64,000 bases of DNA from Pseudomonas simiae. Its GTDB lineage: Bacteria > Pseudomonadota > Gammaproteobacteria > Pseudomonadales > Pseudomonadaceae. This document shows, piece by piece, positions 55,201-61,562 of the stretch (position 1 is the first letter of the stretch; each line of letters begins with the position of its first letter). The stretch spans positions 1-64,000 of the forward strand of contig NZ_FOKB01000003.1 in NCBI RefSeq assembly GCF_900111895.1, written 5' to 3'. A program made the position numbers and the translations under genes. The notes beneath the pieces were generated by a model. The model was given only the letters and a program-made list of their open reading frames with translations, searched no databases and was not told where the DNA came from.

Positions 55201-55946
55201 AGCCCAAACTGAGCCTCGCGACCCATGAACTGATCGGTGCCGAAGCGCTGATCCGCTGGCATCACCCCACGTTTGGCGACGTACCGCCCGAACACTTTAT
55301 TGCCCTCGCCGAAGAGAATGGCATGATCCTGCAGATTGGCGACTGGGTGCTGGAACAGGCCTGCCGGCAAATGCACGCCTGGCAAGGCCACTTCGACGAT
55401 TTCGGCCCACTGTCGGTCAACCTGGCCGGCGCACAATTGCGCCACCCTGGCTTATTGGGCCGTATCAAACAGCTGCTGCATGACTACCAGCTCGATCCCG
55501 GCCGCCTGCAACTGGAAATCACCGAAAACTTCATCATGAGCCAGGCCGAAGAAGCGCTGGATGTCCTGCACCAGCTCAAAGACCTCGGCGTACAGCTCGC
55601 CATTGACGACTTTGGCACCGGCTATTCATCCCTCAGCTACCTCAAACGCCTGCCGCTGGACTTCCTCAAGATCGACCAATCCTTCGTCCGCGGCCTGCCC
55701 GACGACCCCCACGACGCCGCCATCGTGCGCGCCATCATCGCCTTGGGCCACAGCATGCAATTCACCATCATCGCCGAAGGCGTGGAGAACCCCGCACAGC
55801 AAGCCTTCCTGGCTGCCGAAGGCTGCGAACAAATGCAAGGCTACATCGTCAGCCTGCCGCTACCGCCGGCGCTTTTTGCCGCGACGTTTCTTCGTATGAG
55901 GATTGAGGACTTTTCGGATGGCACAGCGGAGAAACCATCGTTATAA
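52203..55946 (+). CDS. Periplasmic-sensor PAS/GGDEF/EAL cyclic-di-GMP protein
   Basis: A 1247-residue signalling protein. Order: signal peptide (to about 20), SBP_bac_3 periplasmic domain (about 35-265; LRLGVDASWPPFEY), one transmembrane helix near 275-295, then three to four PAS domains (about 315-800). A GGDEF domain has an intact GGDEF at 886-890, and an EAL domain has EAL at 1014-1016 with DDFGTGYSSL and the EGVE motif preserved. Both catalytic domains look active, so it may be bifunctional. An RxxD inhibitory site is not obvious. Start at MPRLPAVLLL after the rpoD terminator. Confidence 0.92.
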   Translation: MPRLPAVLLLSLLTWTATAGALTLSDDERGWLADHQELRLGVDASWPPFEYRDDEGRYQGLAADYVRLIQDRLGVRVKLIEPENWSAVLEQARNNQLDLLPGIMSTPERQGYMAFTRPYLDFPIVILAHEGGAKPRTLKDLYGLKIAVVENYAPHELLRTHHPDLNLVALPNVSSTLQALATDEVDAVVGDLASSVWSLRQLKLDGLYVSGETPYRYQLAMGVPRDNKMLVGILDKVLADLSPEETDAIQQHWVGSVTDHRTFWKDLLIYGLPAVLLLSTVLAVVIRINRRLSSEIARRVALEQELRSSEYHYRGLVESLSAIAWEASVTDFTYSYVSPHAEELLGYPRAHWLIPGFWRNIIHPADLTRAEAYCYRETRANRDHSIDYRVITADGRCLWVRDIVSLIEHGHEPVLRGLMIDISEAKRTEEALQLSEQKFASVFQQCPDMLVIARLSDGCLLEVNKAFEDQIGLKAEHVVGKTATELNIWGIQGVGPDLLQRVQTTSIRNLEMPFLRSNGQAFTGLISAEPFQLDTIEAIVVVVRDITQLKETQQQLQTSEEKFAKAFHASPDGLLLSRQRDGLLIEVNDGFSRITGFTSATSLDQSTLDLGIWVDLNERKHMLELMQRDGFVRDFICHIRRSDGQIRLCELSSRPLPIGDDDCMLTIARDITERQLMQEKLQQAATVFESTAEGVLITDTRQNISAVNRAFSEITGYSEAEALGNTPRLLASGLHDSAFYAAMWHQLTAQGHWQGEISNRRKNGELYPSWLTISAVRNREQLITHFVAVFADISSLKLAQARLDYQAHHDPLTGLPNRTLFESRLQAALNGHQETGQQGAVLFLDLDRFKHINDSLGHPIGDLLLKDIAVRLKEQLRDIDTVARLGGDEFIILLPGLQHASDAQYLANKLLACFTPPFQAGEHEFFISASIGTSLYPEDGTDVATLVKNADAAMYRSKAKGRNRVESYTRDLTAQANERVALEHELRRAIERDELSLYYQPKLSLATHELIGAEALIRWHHPTFGDVPPEHFIALAEENGMILQIGDWVLEQACRQMHAWQGHFDDFGPLSVNLAGAQLRHPGLLGRIKQLLHDYQLDPGRLQLEITENFIMSQAEEALDVLHQLKDLGVQLAIDDFGTGYSSLSYLKRLPLDFLKIDQSFVRGLPDDPHDAAIVRAIIALGHSMQFTIIAEGVENPAQQAFLAAEGCEQMQGYIVSLPLPPALFAATFLRMRIEDFSDGTAEKPSL

Positions 55947-55962
55947 TCCGCGACCTGTTATA

Positions 55963-56039
55963 GGGCCTATAGCTCAGTTGGTCAGAGCAGAGGACTCATA
56001 ATCCTTTGGTCCACGGTTCAAGTCCGTGTGGGCCCACCA
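55963..56039 (+). tRNA. tRNA with CAU anticodon, probably tRNA-Ile2 (lysidine type)
   Basis: A 77-nt cloverleaf including an encoded CCA: acceptor GGGCCTA/TGGGCCC, D arm, anticodon loop CTCATAA and T arm GTTCAAGTC. The anticodon is CAU. The body differs from the elongator tRNA-Met I know from Pseudomonas and fits tRNA-Ile(CAU), whose C34 is converted to lysidine; tRNA-Met cannot be ruled out by eye. A TATAAT (55942-55947) overlaps the stop codon of the preceding gene and may be its promoter. An integrase gene follows, so the 3' end is a likely attachment site. Confidence 0.85.
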
Positions 56040-56052
56040 TATAAACCAAGGG

Positions 56053-56073
56053 CTGCAGCAATGCTGCAGTTTC
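56053..56073 (+). terminator. Short hairpin after the tRNA
   Basis: CTGCAGC and GCTGCAG pair (7 bp) around AAT, followed by TTTC. It could end the tRNA transcript. It might also be part of the recombination site next to the integrase. Confidence 0.5.
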
Positions 56074-56144
56074 GAGAGGGTGTTTTGGAATGCCTCCGAG
56101 GTACAGTTTCGGTACAGTCCGTGCCGATGTCTTCGGAGAACAGC

Positions 56145-57209
56145 ATGGCAACTCTCGTAAAAACCCCATCAGGAACGTGGAAAGCGGTCATCCGAAAAGT
56201 CGGATGGCCGACAGCTTCCAAAACGTTTCGCACCAAACGCAATGCAGAGGATTGGTCACGTCGAACCGAAGACGAGATGGTCAGAGGTGTCTACATCCAG
56301 CGCAGCGGATCAGAGCGGATGACCCTAGAAGCGGCGCTGAAGCGTTATCTGTCTGAGGTCACTCCTACCAAAAAGTCTTCTACTCAAAATGGCGAAGCAA
56401 GCAAGGCAAAAAAGCTCACTACCGAGCTGGGTAAATACTCCCTTGCAGCCCTCTCCAGCGAAATCATCGCAGCCTACCGTGACAAGCGGCTGTCTCAGCC
56501 CGCAGCCCGCAAGCGCACACTGACCAGCAACAATACCGTTCGGCTTGAATTGGCGCTTCTCGGCCATCTTTACTCAACAGCAATCAAAGAATGGGGCCTC
56601 GGCCTCACGTTCAACCCTGTCGCTAGCATTCGAAAGCCCAAACCTGGAAAGGGTCGAGAACGACGTTTTGTAGGCGACGAAGAAGAACGGCTGCTGGGTG
56701 CAGCTAATGCTCATAGCAATCCGATGCTCGGATGGATGGCGCGAATCGCCGTAGAAACGACCATGCGCTCATCTGAGATAGCAACGCTTACGCTCTCCCA
56801 AGTGGATCTAAAAAAACGGGTCGTACACCTTCCGGATACCAAAAATAGTACTTATCGGACCGTTCCGCTCAATAAGCGCGCGACTGATGCAATACAAGCG
56901 GCGGTAGGCAACCCACTCAGACCGAAGGACTGCCAGCTTATCTTCTTCGGTGAACCTGGCAGAGATGGTAAGCGTAGGCCCTACGCCTTTAACAAAGTCT
57001 GGGCAACGTTAAGGAAGCCGCTCGGGATGACGGATTTTCGTTTTCATGATTTGAGGCATGAGGCCGTCAGCCGACTTGTCGAATCCGGCCTATCTGATCA
57101 AGAGGTTTCAGCAATCAGCGGCCACAAGTCCATGCAAATGCTTAAGCGCTACACCCACTTACGTGCAGAAGATCTAGTCGAGAGACTGGATAGCATCGAC
57201 AAAGACTAG
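56145..57209 (+). CDS. Tyrosine-type site-specific integrase
   Basis: The 354-residue recombinase probably integrates and excises the element at the adjacent tRNA. It has an N-terminal arm-binding region (TPSGTWKAVIRKVGW), a core-binding SAM-like domain and a catalytic domain. The catalytic residues are Arg208 (TTMRSSEI), His301 and Arg304 (FHDLRHEAV), His327 (SGHKS) and nucleophile Tyr336 (RYTHL). I start at MATLVKTPSG, preceded by GGAGA; in-frame starts upstream run into the tRNA. Two GGTACAGT direct repeats lie 27-45 bp upstream. Confidence 0.93.
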   Translation: MATLVKTPSGTWKAVIRKVGWPTASKTFRTKRNAEDWSRRTEDEMVRGVYIQRSGSERMTLEAALKRYLSEVTPTKKSSTQNGEASKAKKLTTELGKYSLAALSSEIIAAYRDKRLSQPAARKRTLTSNNTVRLELALLGHLYSTAIKEWGLGLTFNPVASIRKPKPGKGRERRFVGDEEERLLGAANAHSNPMLGWMARIAVETTMRSSEIATLTLSQVDLKKRVVHLPDTKNSTYRTVPLNKRATDAIQAAVGNPLRPKDCQLIFFGEPGRDGKRRPYAFNKVWATLRKPLGMTDFRFHDLRHEAVSRLVESGLSDQEVSAISGHKSMQMLKRYTHLRAEDLVERLDSIDKD

Positions 57210-57224
57210 GCTTAAACAGGGTAC

Positions 57225-57250
57225 AAAAGATTCTGCATGCGGAATCTTTT
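57225..57250. terminator. Terminator after the integrase
   Basis: AAAAGATTC and GAATCTTTT pair perfectly around an 8-bp centre that is itself almost palindromic (GCATGC core). The AAAA/TTTT flanks would let it end transcripts from either side. It lies 16 bp after the integrase stop. The rest of the gap to 57531 (about 280 bp) holds no gene I can support, only the inverted repeat listed next. Confidence 0.8.
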
Positions 57251-57444
57251 CCTGAATTGCTTACCCTCTATGAACGTTGCCAAGACTCTCCTATCGGCTG
57301 GAAAACTCTATTACCCACCCCGTCTCACCTCCGCGACTAGCACCCGAGCCCTCTCCGGATTGGTTGCTGTCTGTACACCGAAACCAAAGCCCGTCCTTGA
57401 TATCTCCCGCCGTTTTGAATGACCGCACGTCTGCCGAATCAAGA

Positions 57445-57464
57445 TAGTTCGTCTTTTCGAACTA
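57445..57464. promoter_or_regulatory. Inverted repeat upstream of the HTH/repA genes
   Basis: TAGTTCG and CGAACTA form a perfect 7-bp inverted repeat with a 6-bp spacer (TCTTTT), 68 bp before the small HTH gene. Position and symmetry suggest an operator, perhaps for that protein; a short AAACC/GGTTT stem follows immediately. Confidence 0.45.
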
Positions 57465-57531
57465 AACCCGCGGTTTTGGGGCACTCGACTTCCACTATTT
57501 AGGTTATTAGCCCGCCTTAAAGGATGTCGAA

Positions 57532-57768
57532 ATGACCGCGACCCAGACTCGAATTGAGCAGCAACTGATCGAGCGCTACGGCCCTCTGCTAACCAAAAAA
57601 CATCTTGCCGAGCTGCTTCATCGTAGTGAGAAAGGCCTGGATTACACTTTGACTCACCCATCTGAAAGCGCTTTCGCAGAATCGCTGCACCGGATGAAGC
57701 TCCGTCTGGGTCGCCTCATTTACTTTCGTGCTACAGACGTGGCCGGGTTGCTGGCGGGTGTTGAATGA
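57532..57768 (+). CDS. Small helix-turn-helix protein (excisionase/plasmid-regulator type)
   Basis: A 78-residue protein with an HTH-like segment LTKKHLAELLHRSEKGLDYTL at about 20-40, followed by a basic strand and the RATDVAGLLAG end typical of AlpA/MerR-like DNA-binding domains. AAAGGATG precedes the ATG. It lies 40 bp before repA and probably regulates the replication gene or acts in excision; I cannot choose between these. Confidence 0.65.
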   Translation: MTATQTRIEQQLIERYGPLLTKKHLAELLHRSEKGLDYTLTHPSESAFAESLHRMKLRLGRLIYFRATDVAGLLAGVE

Positions 57769-57808
57769 TGCGACACGACCTCACGCTCACCAGAGTTAAA
57801 CCCTCGGC

Positions 57809-58885
57809 ATGAGCACTTCGGAAGGTACTACTCGTCCGGTAAGCCCCGATGAACCCGCACGGAGTCCATTGATAGACCGCTTAGAAAACCTAATGCAGCG
57901 CTCATTGGAAAGGAACAACATCGCAGCTACTTCCGGAAAAGCGCAAAAACTAACCGTTGGGCGAACAGAACACAAAGTAGGTGAAGTGAGTGATCAATCT
58001 GTAGCGGCTCAGCTCCCAACCTCAATCGCGAGTGAACAGGACGAACAGGACGAACAGCTGGATTTTTTTATCCCGGCACTTCATAGCTCTGCCACTCGAG
58101 ACAGCCGGAGTATTATGGACGTTGCCATTTTCCGCCTCTCCAAACAAAACCAGCGGGTTGGAGAGGTCATTCGATATGAGCTATCCGACGGCCATGTTGA
58201 GGTCTCTAGCGGAGCGTTCGGGATGGCCACAGTTTGGGATTACGACATCGTGCTTATGATGGTCTCCCATTTGACCCAAGCAATGGATCGCTATCGAAAA
58301 GGCGCCGGGGATAAGCCCGGAAAAATATTCCGACCGCATGCAAGCGAAATTTTGAAGTTCACACGGCGCGGTGATGGAAGTCGCCAGGTACAAGAGATCG
58401 AAGCGGCGCTTGACCGTCTTCAAACGACGCGAATCAAGACCGTTCGTATGAAAGCTGATTTACGTACGACCGAAGCGGAAGGATTGATTACCCGTTATCG
58501 CGTCTTGTCTCGCACGAGAACGAACAAAATCGACTCCGTAGAGATCGAGGTTCCTGAGTGGGTTTATCGTGAAATAGTGAGCTGCAAATCACCATCGGTA
58601 ATGACGGTCCATCCAGATTACTTCCTCATAACGAAAGGTATCAGCAGGTTCGTCTATCGGCTCGCCAGGCTTCGTGCCGGCAACAGCGAGGCAATATGGT
58701 CCTTCGAAAAGATTTACGAACGCAGCGGCAGTTCGGGGGGGGCCGAGAGATTTTTCCGACACCTTCGGAACATCATCAAAAGCGATTGTCTGCCCGAATA
58801 CACGTTGAAAGAGCATATGGGGAGAAATCGTAACCCTATGTTGGTGATGAGAAAACGGAGCCCACCCTTGCTCCCGAGGTCCTAA
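57809..58885 (+). CDS. Replication initiator protein RepA (RPA family)
   Basis: The 358-residue product has a variable N-terminal 95 residues and then the replication initiator A core: MDVAIFRLSKQNQRVGEV, VIRYEL, GMATVWDYDIVLMMVSHLTQ, IFRPHASEILKFTRRGDGS and KGISRFVYRLARLRAG. Such proteins bind iterons at plasmid and island origins. Here four iterons start about 50 bp downstream. A tandem GAACAGGAC repeat (58032-58050 region) encodes an Glu-Gln-Asp run. Ribosome-binding site weak, suggesting low expression. Confidence 0.85.
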   Translation: MSTSEGTTRPVSPDEPARSPLIDRLENLMQRSLERNNIAATSGKAQKLTVGRTEHKVGEVSDQSVAAQLPTSIASEQDEQDEQLDFFIPALHSSATRDSRSIMDVAIFRLSKQNQRVGEVIRYELSDGHVEVSSGAFGMATVWDYDIVLMMVSHLTQAMDRYRKGAGDKPGKIFRPHASEILKFTRRGDGSRQVQEIEAALDRLQTTRIKTVRMKADLRTTEAEGLITRYRVLSRTRTNKIDSVEIEVPEWVYREIVSCKSPSVMTVHPDYFLITKGISRFVYRLARLRAGNSEAIWSFEKIYERSGSSGGAERFFRHLRNIIKSDCLPEYTLKEHMGRNRNPMLVMRKRSPPLLPRS

Positions 58886-58936
58886 CCGCATAGACGGTAA
58901 GGTGCGCAAGCTAGGCTCGGACGCGGGCTGCAGCTT

Positions 58937-59012
58937 CCGTCTTTTGGGCGGAAACACCGTCTATTGGGTACTGTCGACCGTCTATTGGGCGTATAAAACC
59001 GTCTATTGGGTA
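58937..59012. repeat. Iteron array (four direct repeats)
   Basis: Four copies of CCGTCTATTGGGNN start at 58937 (one change, CCGTCTTTTGGGCG), 58957, 58978 and 58999, spaced 20, 21 and 21 bp, or two helical turns. They lie directly after repA. A degenerate inverted copy, CCGCATAGACGG, overlaps the repA stop region at 58886-58897. This is the layout of an iteron-controlled replication origin. Confidence 0.85.
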
Positions 59013-59100
59013 CACGCAAATCAACCAACTCATTGTATTTAAAGGATAAAATTGATCTTTCATCCTCTAAATCCAGTTAAATCAATAAATCTCTCGCAGG
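59013..59100. other. AT-rich segment next to the iterons, candidate origin melting region
   Basis: Immediately after the last iteron the sequence is very AT-rich (ATTTAAAGGATAAAATTGAT, AAATCAATAAATC), as in DNA-unwinding elements of iteron plasmids. I see no convincing DnaA box. The remaining 80 bp to the recombinase stop are unremarkable. Confidence 0.55.
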
Positions 59101-59182
59101 ATCGAATGGCTAGGCCCGCACTGACATCGTCCCGAGCGGTACGTTAGGCAACCTGACTGCAACAGCACCAGCGCCTGTCTCG

Positions 59183-60094
59183 CTATCGAAGATAGGTGTC
59201 AGTGATTTCCGGACGGAAATGCCCTAACTCTTGGGAGACAATAGCTTTTGCTCGCTGTACCTCACCCAGTGAAGCTTGCACCTCGCGGTTTCTGTCCTGA
59301 GCGTATGAATGTCTCAAACCATGCGCTCCGTTGCTAAAGCCCAATGCCGAGTTGCTCGCGCGCGAGAAAGATTGAGACCACGATTGCCCACCGGCTATAT
59401 CGTAGAAGCTTTTGTAATGAATTCGACGATCTATGACAATGACAGGCGCATCTAGCCGGCGAGCTTCGAGTTGTGCAGCCAAGTTTCTTGGCAAGCTTAC
59501 TTCGCGGACGAGCCCCCCTTTTCCTACCACAGTATACCTAATACCTTCTCGAAACTTTCCTGGGTCCGCAGGACGATCATCCATTGCCCTTTCGGATGCT
59601 GGGAGTAGTGTCAGTAGTTCGTGAGCTCTCAGGCCCGCTGTAGCGGCTAACTCGGTGCTAAGCGCATTACGAGAGGTCTGATGAGAAAGAATTCTTTGCA
59701 CTTGTTCTGCAGTGTAATTTCGGCTACTTAGGTTCTGTGGCTTTTCTGCCTGAATTACACTCAAACGCTGCTTATCACTTAGCTTTCCAAGTTGGCGTAA
59801 AACAGCCTGGAGAGCCTGCCTGTCTCTGTCTAAAGTTTTTTGACCTACTTCTCTGGAGCGCTCATAAAGATAAGCTTTAGCTGCCTTCGGAGTGAGTTCG
59901 TGTAATGCTCCTCGCCCTGCCCCACGAAGCCATTGTGCAGCCAGTTTAAGGCTAGCCTCGTAACTATGTGAAGTACCAAGCCCCGAGACAAGCCCGGAGT
60001 TATACATTGACTTACTAAGAATCTTTGCTTGAGTGGAAGGCTTGGCAAATGTTCTTTTTTCTCTAGATCGAGGACTTTTGATTTTTTTGCTCAT
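59183..60094 (-). CDS. Second tyrosine recombinase (303 aa)
   Basis: Complete catalytic set: Arg156 (AGLRAHELL), Lys192 (VVGKGG), His258 and Arg261 (GAHGLRHSY), His292 (LGHFRPE) and Tyr301, only two residues before the C-terminal end. The N-terminal SAM-like core-binding domain is at about 30-115. Very basic first 30 residues. Starts with AGGTGATT before ATG. It is unlike the 354-residue integrase in sequence and lies on the opposite strand. A role in dimer resolution, inversion or excision is possible. Confidence 0.88.
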   Translation of the reverse strand: MSKKIKSPRSREKRTFAKPSTQAKILSKSMYNSGLVSGLGTSHSYEASLKLAAQWLRGAGRGALHELTPKAAKAYLYERSREVGQKTLDRDRQALQAVLRQLGKLSDKQRLSVIQAEKPQNLSSRNYTAEQVQRILSHQTSRNALSTELAATAGLRAHELLTLLPASERAMDDRPADPGKFREGIRYTVVGKGGLVREVSLPRNLAAQLEARRLDAPVIVIDRRIHYKSFYDIAGGQSWSQSFSRASNSALGFSNGAHGLRHSYAQDRNREVQASLGEVQRAKAIVSQELGHFRPEITDTYLR

Positions 60095-60482
60095 TAATCA
60101 CCTGCAACATTCTGACGATGGAGCTCAGGGACGTTTCCACTCCTTGGGCTCGCAGTTCTATAAGAATTTGCTCAGCACCATACCCCCTTACATATCGAAA
60201 ATTCTCGATTAGGCCAATATATTTACTCAAGTGTCGACGATAGGTCCGTCGCTGTAAGCTCGCGTCTACATCGTTTCGGTAGCGTGTGAAGTCGGCGTCT
60301 GAAATGGAAACCGAGTCTCGCCCCTGAGTATTTAGTGATCTATGGATTGATCTTGAAATAGCAGAAAGACAGACCTTTACCTTACGCTGCTCAAGCAGCC
60401 AACGTTGAATCATCACTAACGTATAGCGCTGTATCCGGAGAGCTAAAATTTCTTCGTGATGCCCGTTCAGCTTACTATTCAT
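60063..60482 (-). CDS. Small basic protein, HTH-like, cotranscribed with the recombinase
   Basis: A 139-residue protein whose first 50 residues (HHEEILALRIQRYTLVMIQR onward) look like a homeodomain/transposase-type HTH. A second helical region at about 85-130 includes YVRGYGAEQILIELRAQG. It overlaps the start of the recombinase gene by 32 bp, so translation is coupled. I do not recognise the family; an accessory or directionality factor for the recombinase is plausible. Confidence 0.65.
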   Translation of the reverse strand: MNSKLNGHHEEILALRIQRYTLVMIQRWLLEQRKVKVCLSAISRSIHRSLNTQGRDSVSISDADFTRYRNDVDASLQRRTYRRHLSKYIGLIENFRYVRGYGAEQILIELRAQGVETSLSSIVRMLQVINEQKNQKSSI

Positions 60483-60866
60483 ACATTTTTAGATCCTGCT
60501 GTAAGTTACAGCAACCACTTTAAAGACTTAAATTTCAGCTGCAACCCAAATGGGGCGCTTGGAATTCAAGTATGTGGTTCCGACATCCAGCGGATGCCTA
60601 GCCCCTTTTTTTGCAGTGTCGGACTTATCAGATGCAGATACCAAAGTACCGCAAAGATGCGCTTTCGCACTCTCACTGTTTGCTTTGCTGTCTAATCGAC
60701 AGAGTCGAAGGGTTGTCCCCTTGCCAGGTTTTCGCGCCTGATACAACTCAATTTATTGTCAGAGTTAGACAGTGGTAAATCTGATGCACGGCCGAAGCAA
60801 AACCCCGCATCAAGCCTAATACAACGCCTTGAGGTGATGGCTAATCAACTCAGGATGACCAAGCGA

Positions 60867-60999
60867 GCAGATTGAATTAGCAAACTGATGCTTGGGAAGC
60901 GAGGTAACGGGCAGCAATAGCTGCCGCATAACCCCGCACCACTCACGCAGACTGAATTAGCAGTCTAGAAAGAACGCACGAAATAGCGTGACATCCTGT
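60867..60999 (+). other. Candidate origin of transfer (oriT) with nic-like site
   Basis: Two copies of GCAGAYTGAATTAGCA (60867 and 60947, 80 bp apart) each carry an inverted repeat; the second is perfect (AGACTG-AATTAG-CAGTCT, 60949-60966). Between them lies GGCAGC-AATA-GCTGCC (60910-60925). Then CACG-AAATAG-CGTG (60977-60990) stands directly before CATCCTGT (60992-60999). That last sequence fits the YATCCTG/Y nick consensus of IncP/MOB-P relaxases. No relaxase gene is in the window. Confidence 0.5.
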
Positions 61000-61108
61000 G
61001 AGGAGAACTCGCATAGCTAGTTCGGGTGCAATTTGATCTTGCTATCGAGGCAAGTTGAGGTCAATGGCAAATGCTGAATGTCACATCGATTTTGCTTTTG
61101 ATCGCGGG

Positions 61109-61214
61109 ACGCGGCTCTGTTCATGGTGTTGAGCGTAGCGAAGCACCCTGACAGAGCCGCGTGCTTCGCACGCAGCAGCGCGTAGAGCGCTGCACGTTCA
61201 GCCTAAGCTGAACG
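61109..61214. repeat. Cluster of four consecutive hairpins
   Basis: ACGCGGCTCTGT pairs perfectly with ACAGAGCCGCGT (61109-61120, 61151-61162) around a 30-nt loop with its own GGTG/CACC. It is followed by GTGC-TTC-GCAC (61161-61171), GCAGCGC-GTAGA-GCGCTGC (61175-61193) and CGTTCAGC-CTAA-GCTGAACG (61195-61214). Nearly the whole 106 bp can fold. It may be a structured RNA, a terminator block or a protein-binding site. The rest of the 60483-61364 gap holds no gene I can support. Confidence 0.7.
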
Positions 61215-61364
61215 AACTGAGATTTTGATGACACCGTATTTCACGAACCATTCTGATTAATCGCTGACTAGCAGCGGGACTGAATTCGGATGGCCTGTTT
61301 TGACTTTGAGGTTTTCGAATTTTACTTCAGAGTGAAACTCCTTAAGGACAGGTGAGGAGTTATC

Positions 61365-61559
61365 GTGAAGGTGCTTAATACTGAGATGAGTCCATCCAGG
61401 CTGGCGACGTTAGTAATTTTGGTTGTGGGATTCACGGTGCTGGAAAATTATGTGTATACAGCCGCTGGCCTCATATGGGCAGCACTTGTTTTCGTGATTG
61501 GAACCGTAGCGATTTCTATTACCGTACCTAAAAAGATTTTCTCAAGTATCGAGGCTTGA
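61365..61559 (+). CDS. Small membrane protein
   Basis: A 64-residue protein with two hydrophobic helices (about 13-28 and 31-53) and a short basic tail. It starts with GTG after a strong GGTGAGGAG site and ends 3 bp before the next gene, so it is probably cotranscribed. Small two-helix proteins of this kind are common at the head of conjugation gene clusters; no family recognised. Confidence 0.7.
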   Translation: MKVLNTEMSPSRLATLVILVVGFTVLENYVYTAAGLIWAALVFVIGTVAISITVPKKIFSSIEA

Positions 61560-61562
61560 CGC

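Noticed and set aside
61064..61132. A 22-codon reading frame (MANAECHIDF...) with GAGG just upstream, running into the hairpin cluster
   Set aside because: The Shine-Dalgarno-like sequence is only about 4 bp from the ATG and the product has no recognisable feature. It was left out as a gene, though a leader peptide is conceivable.
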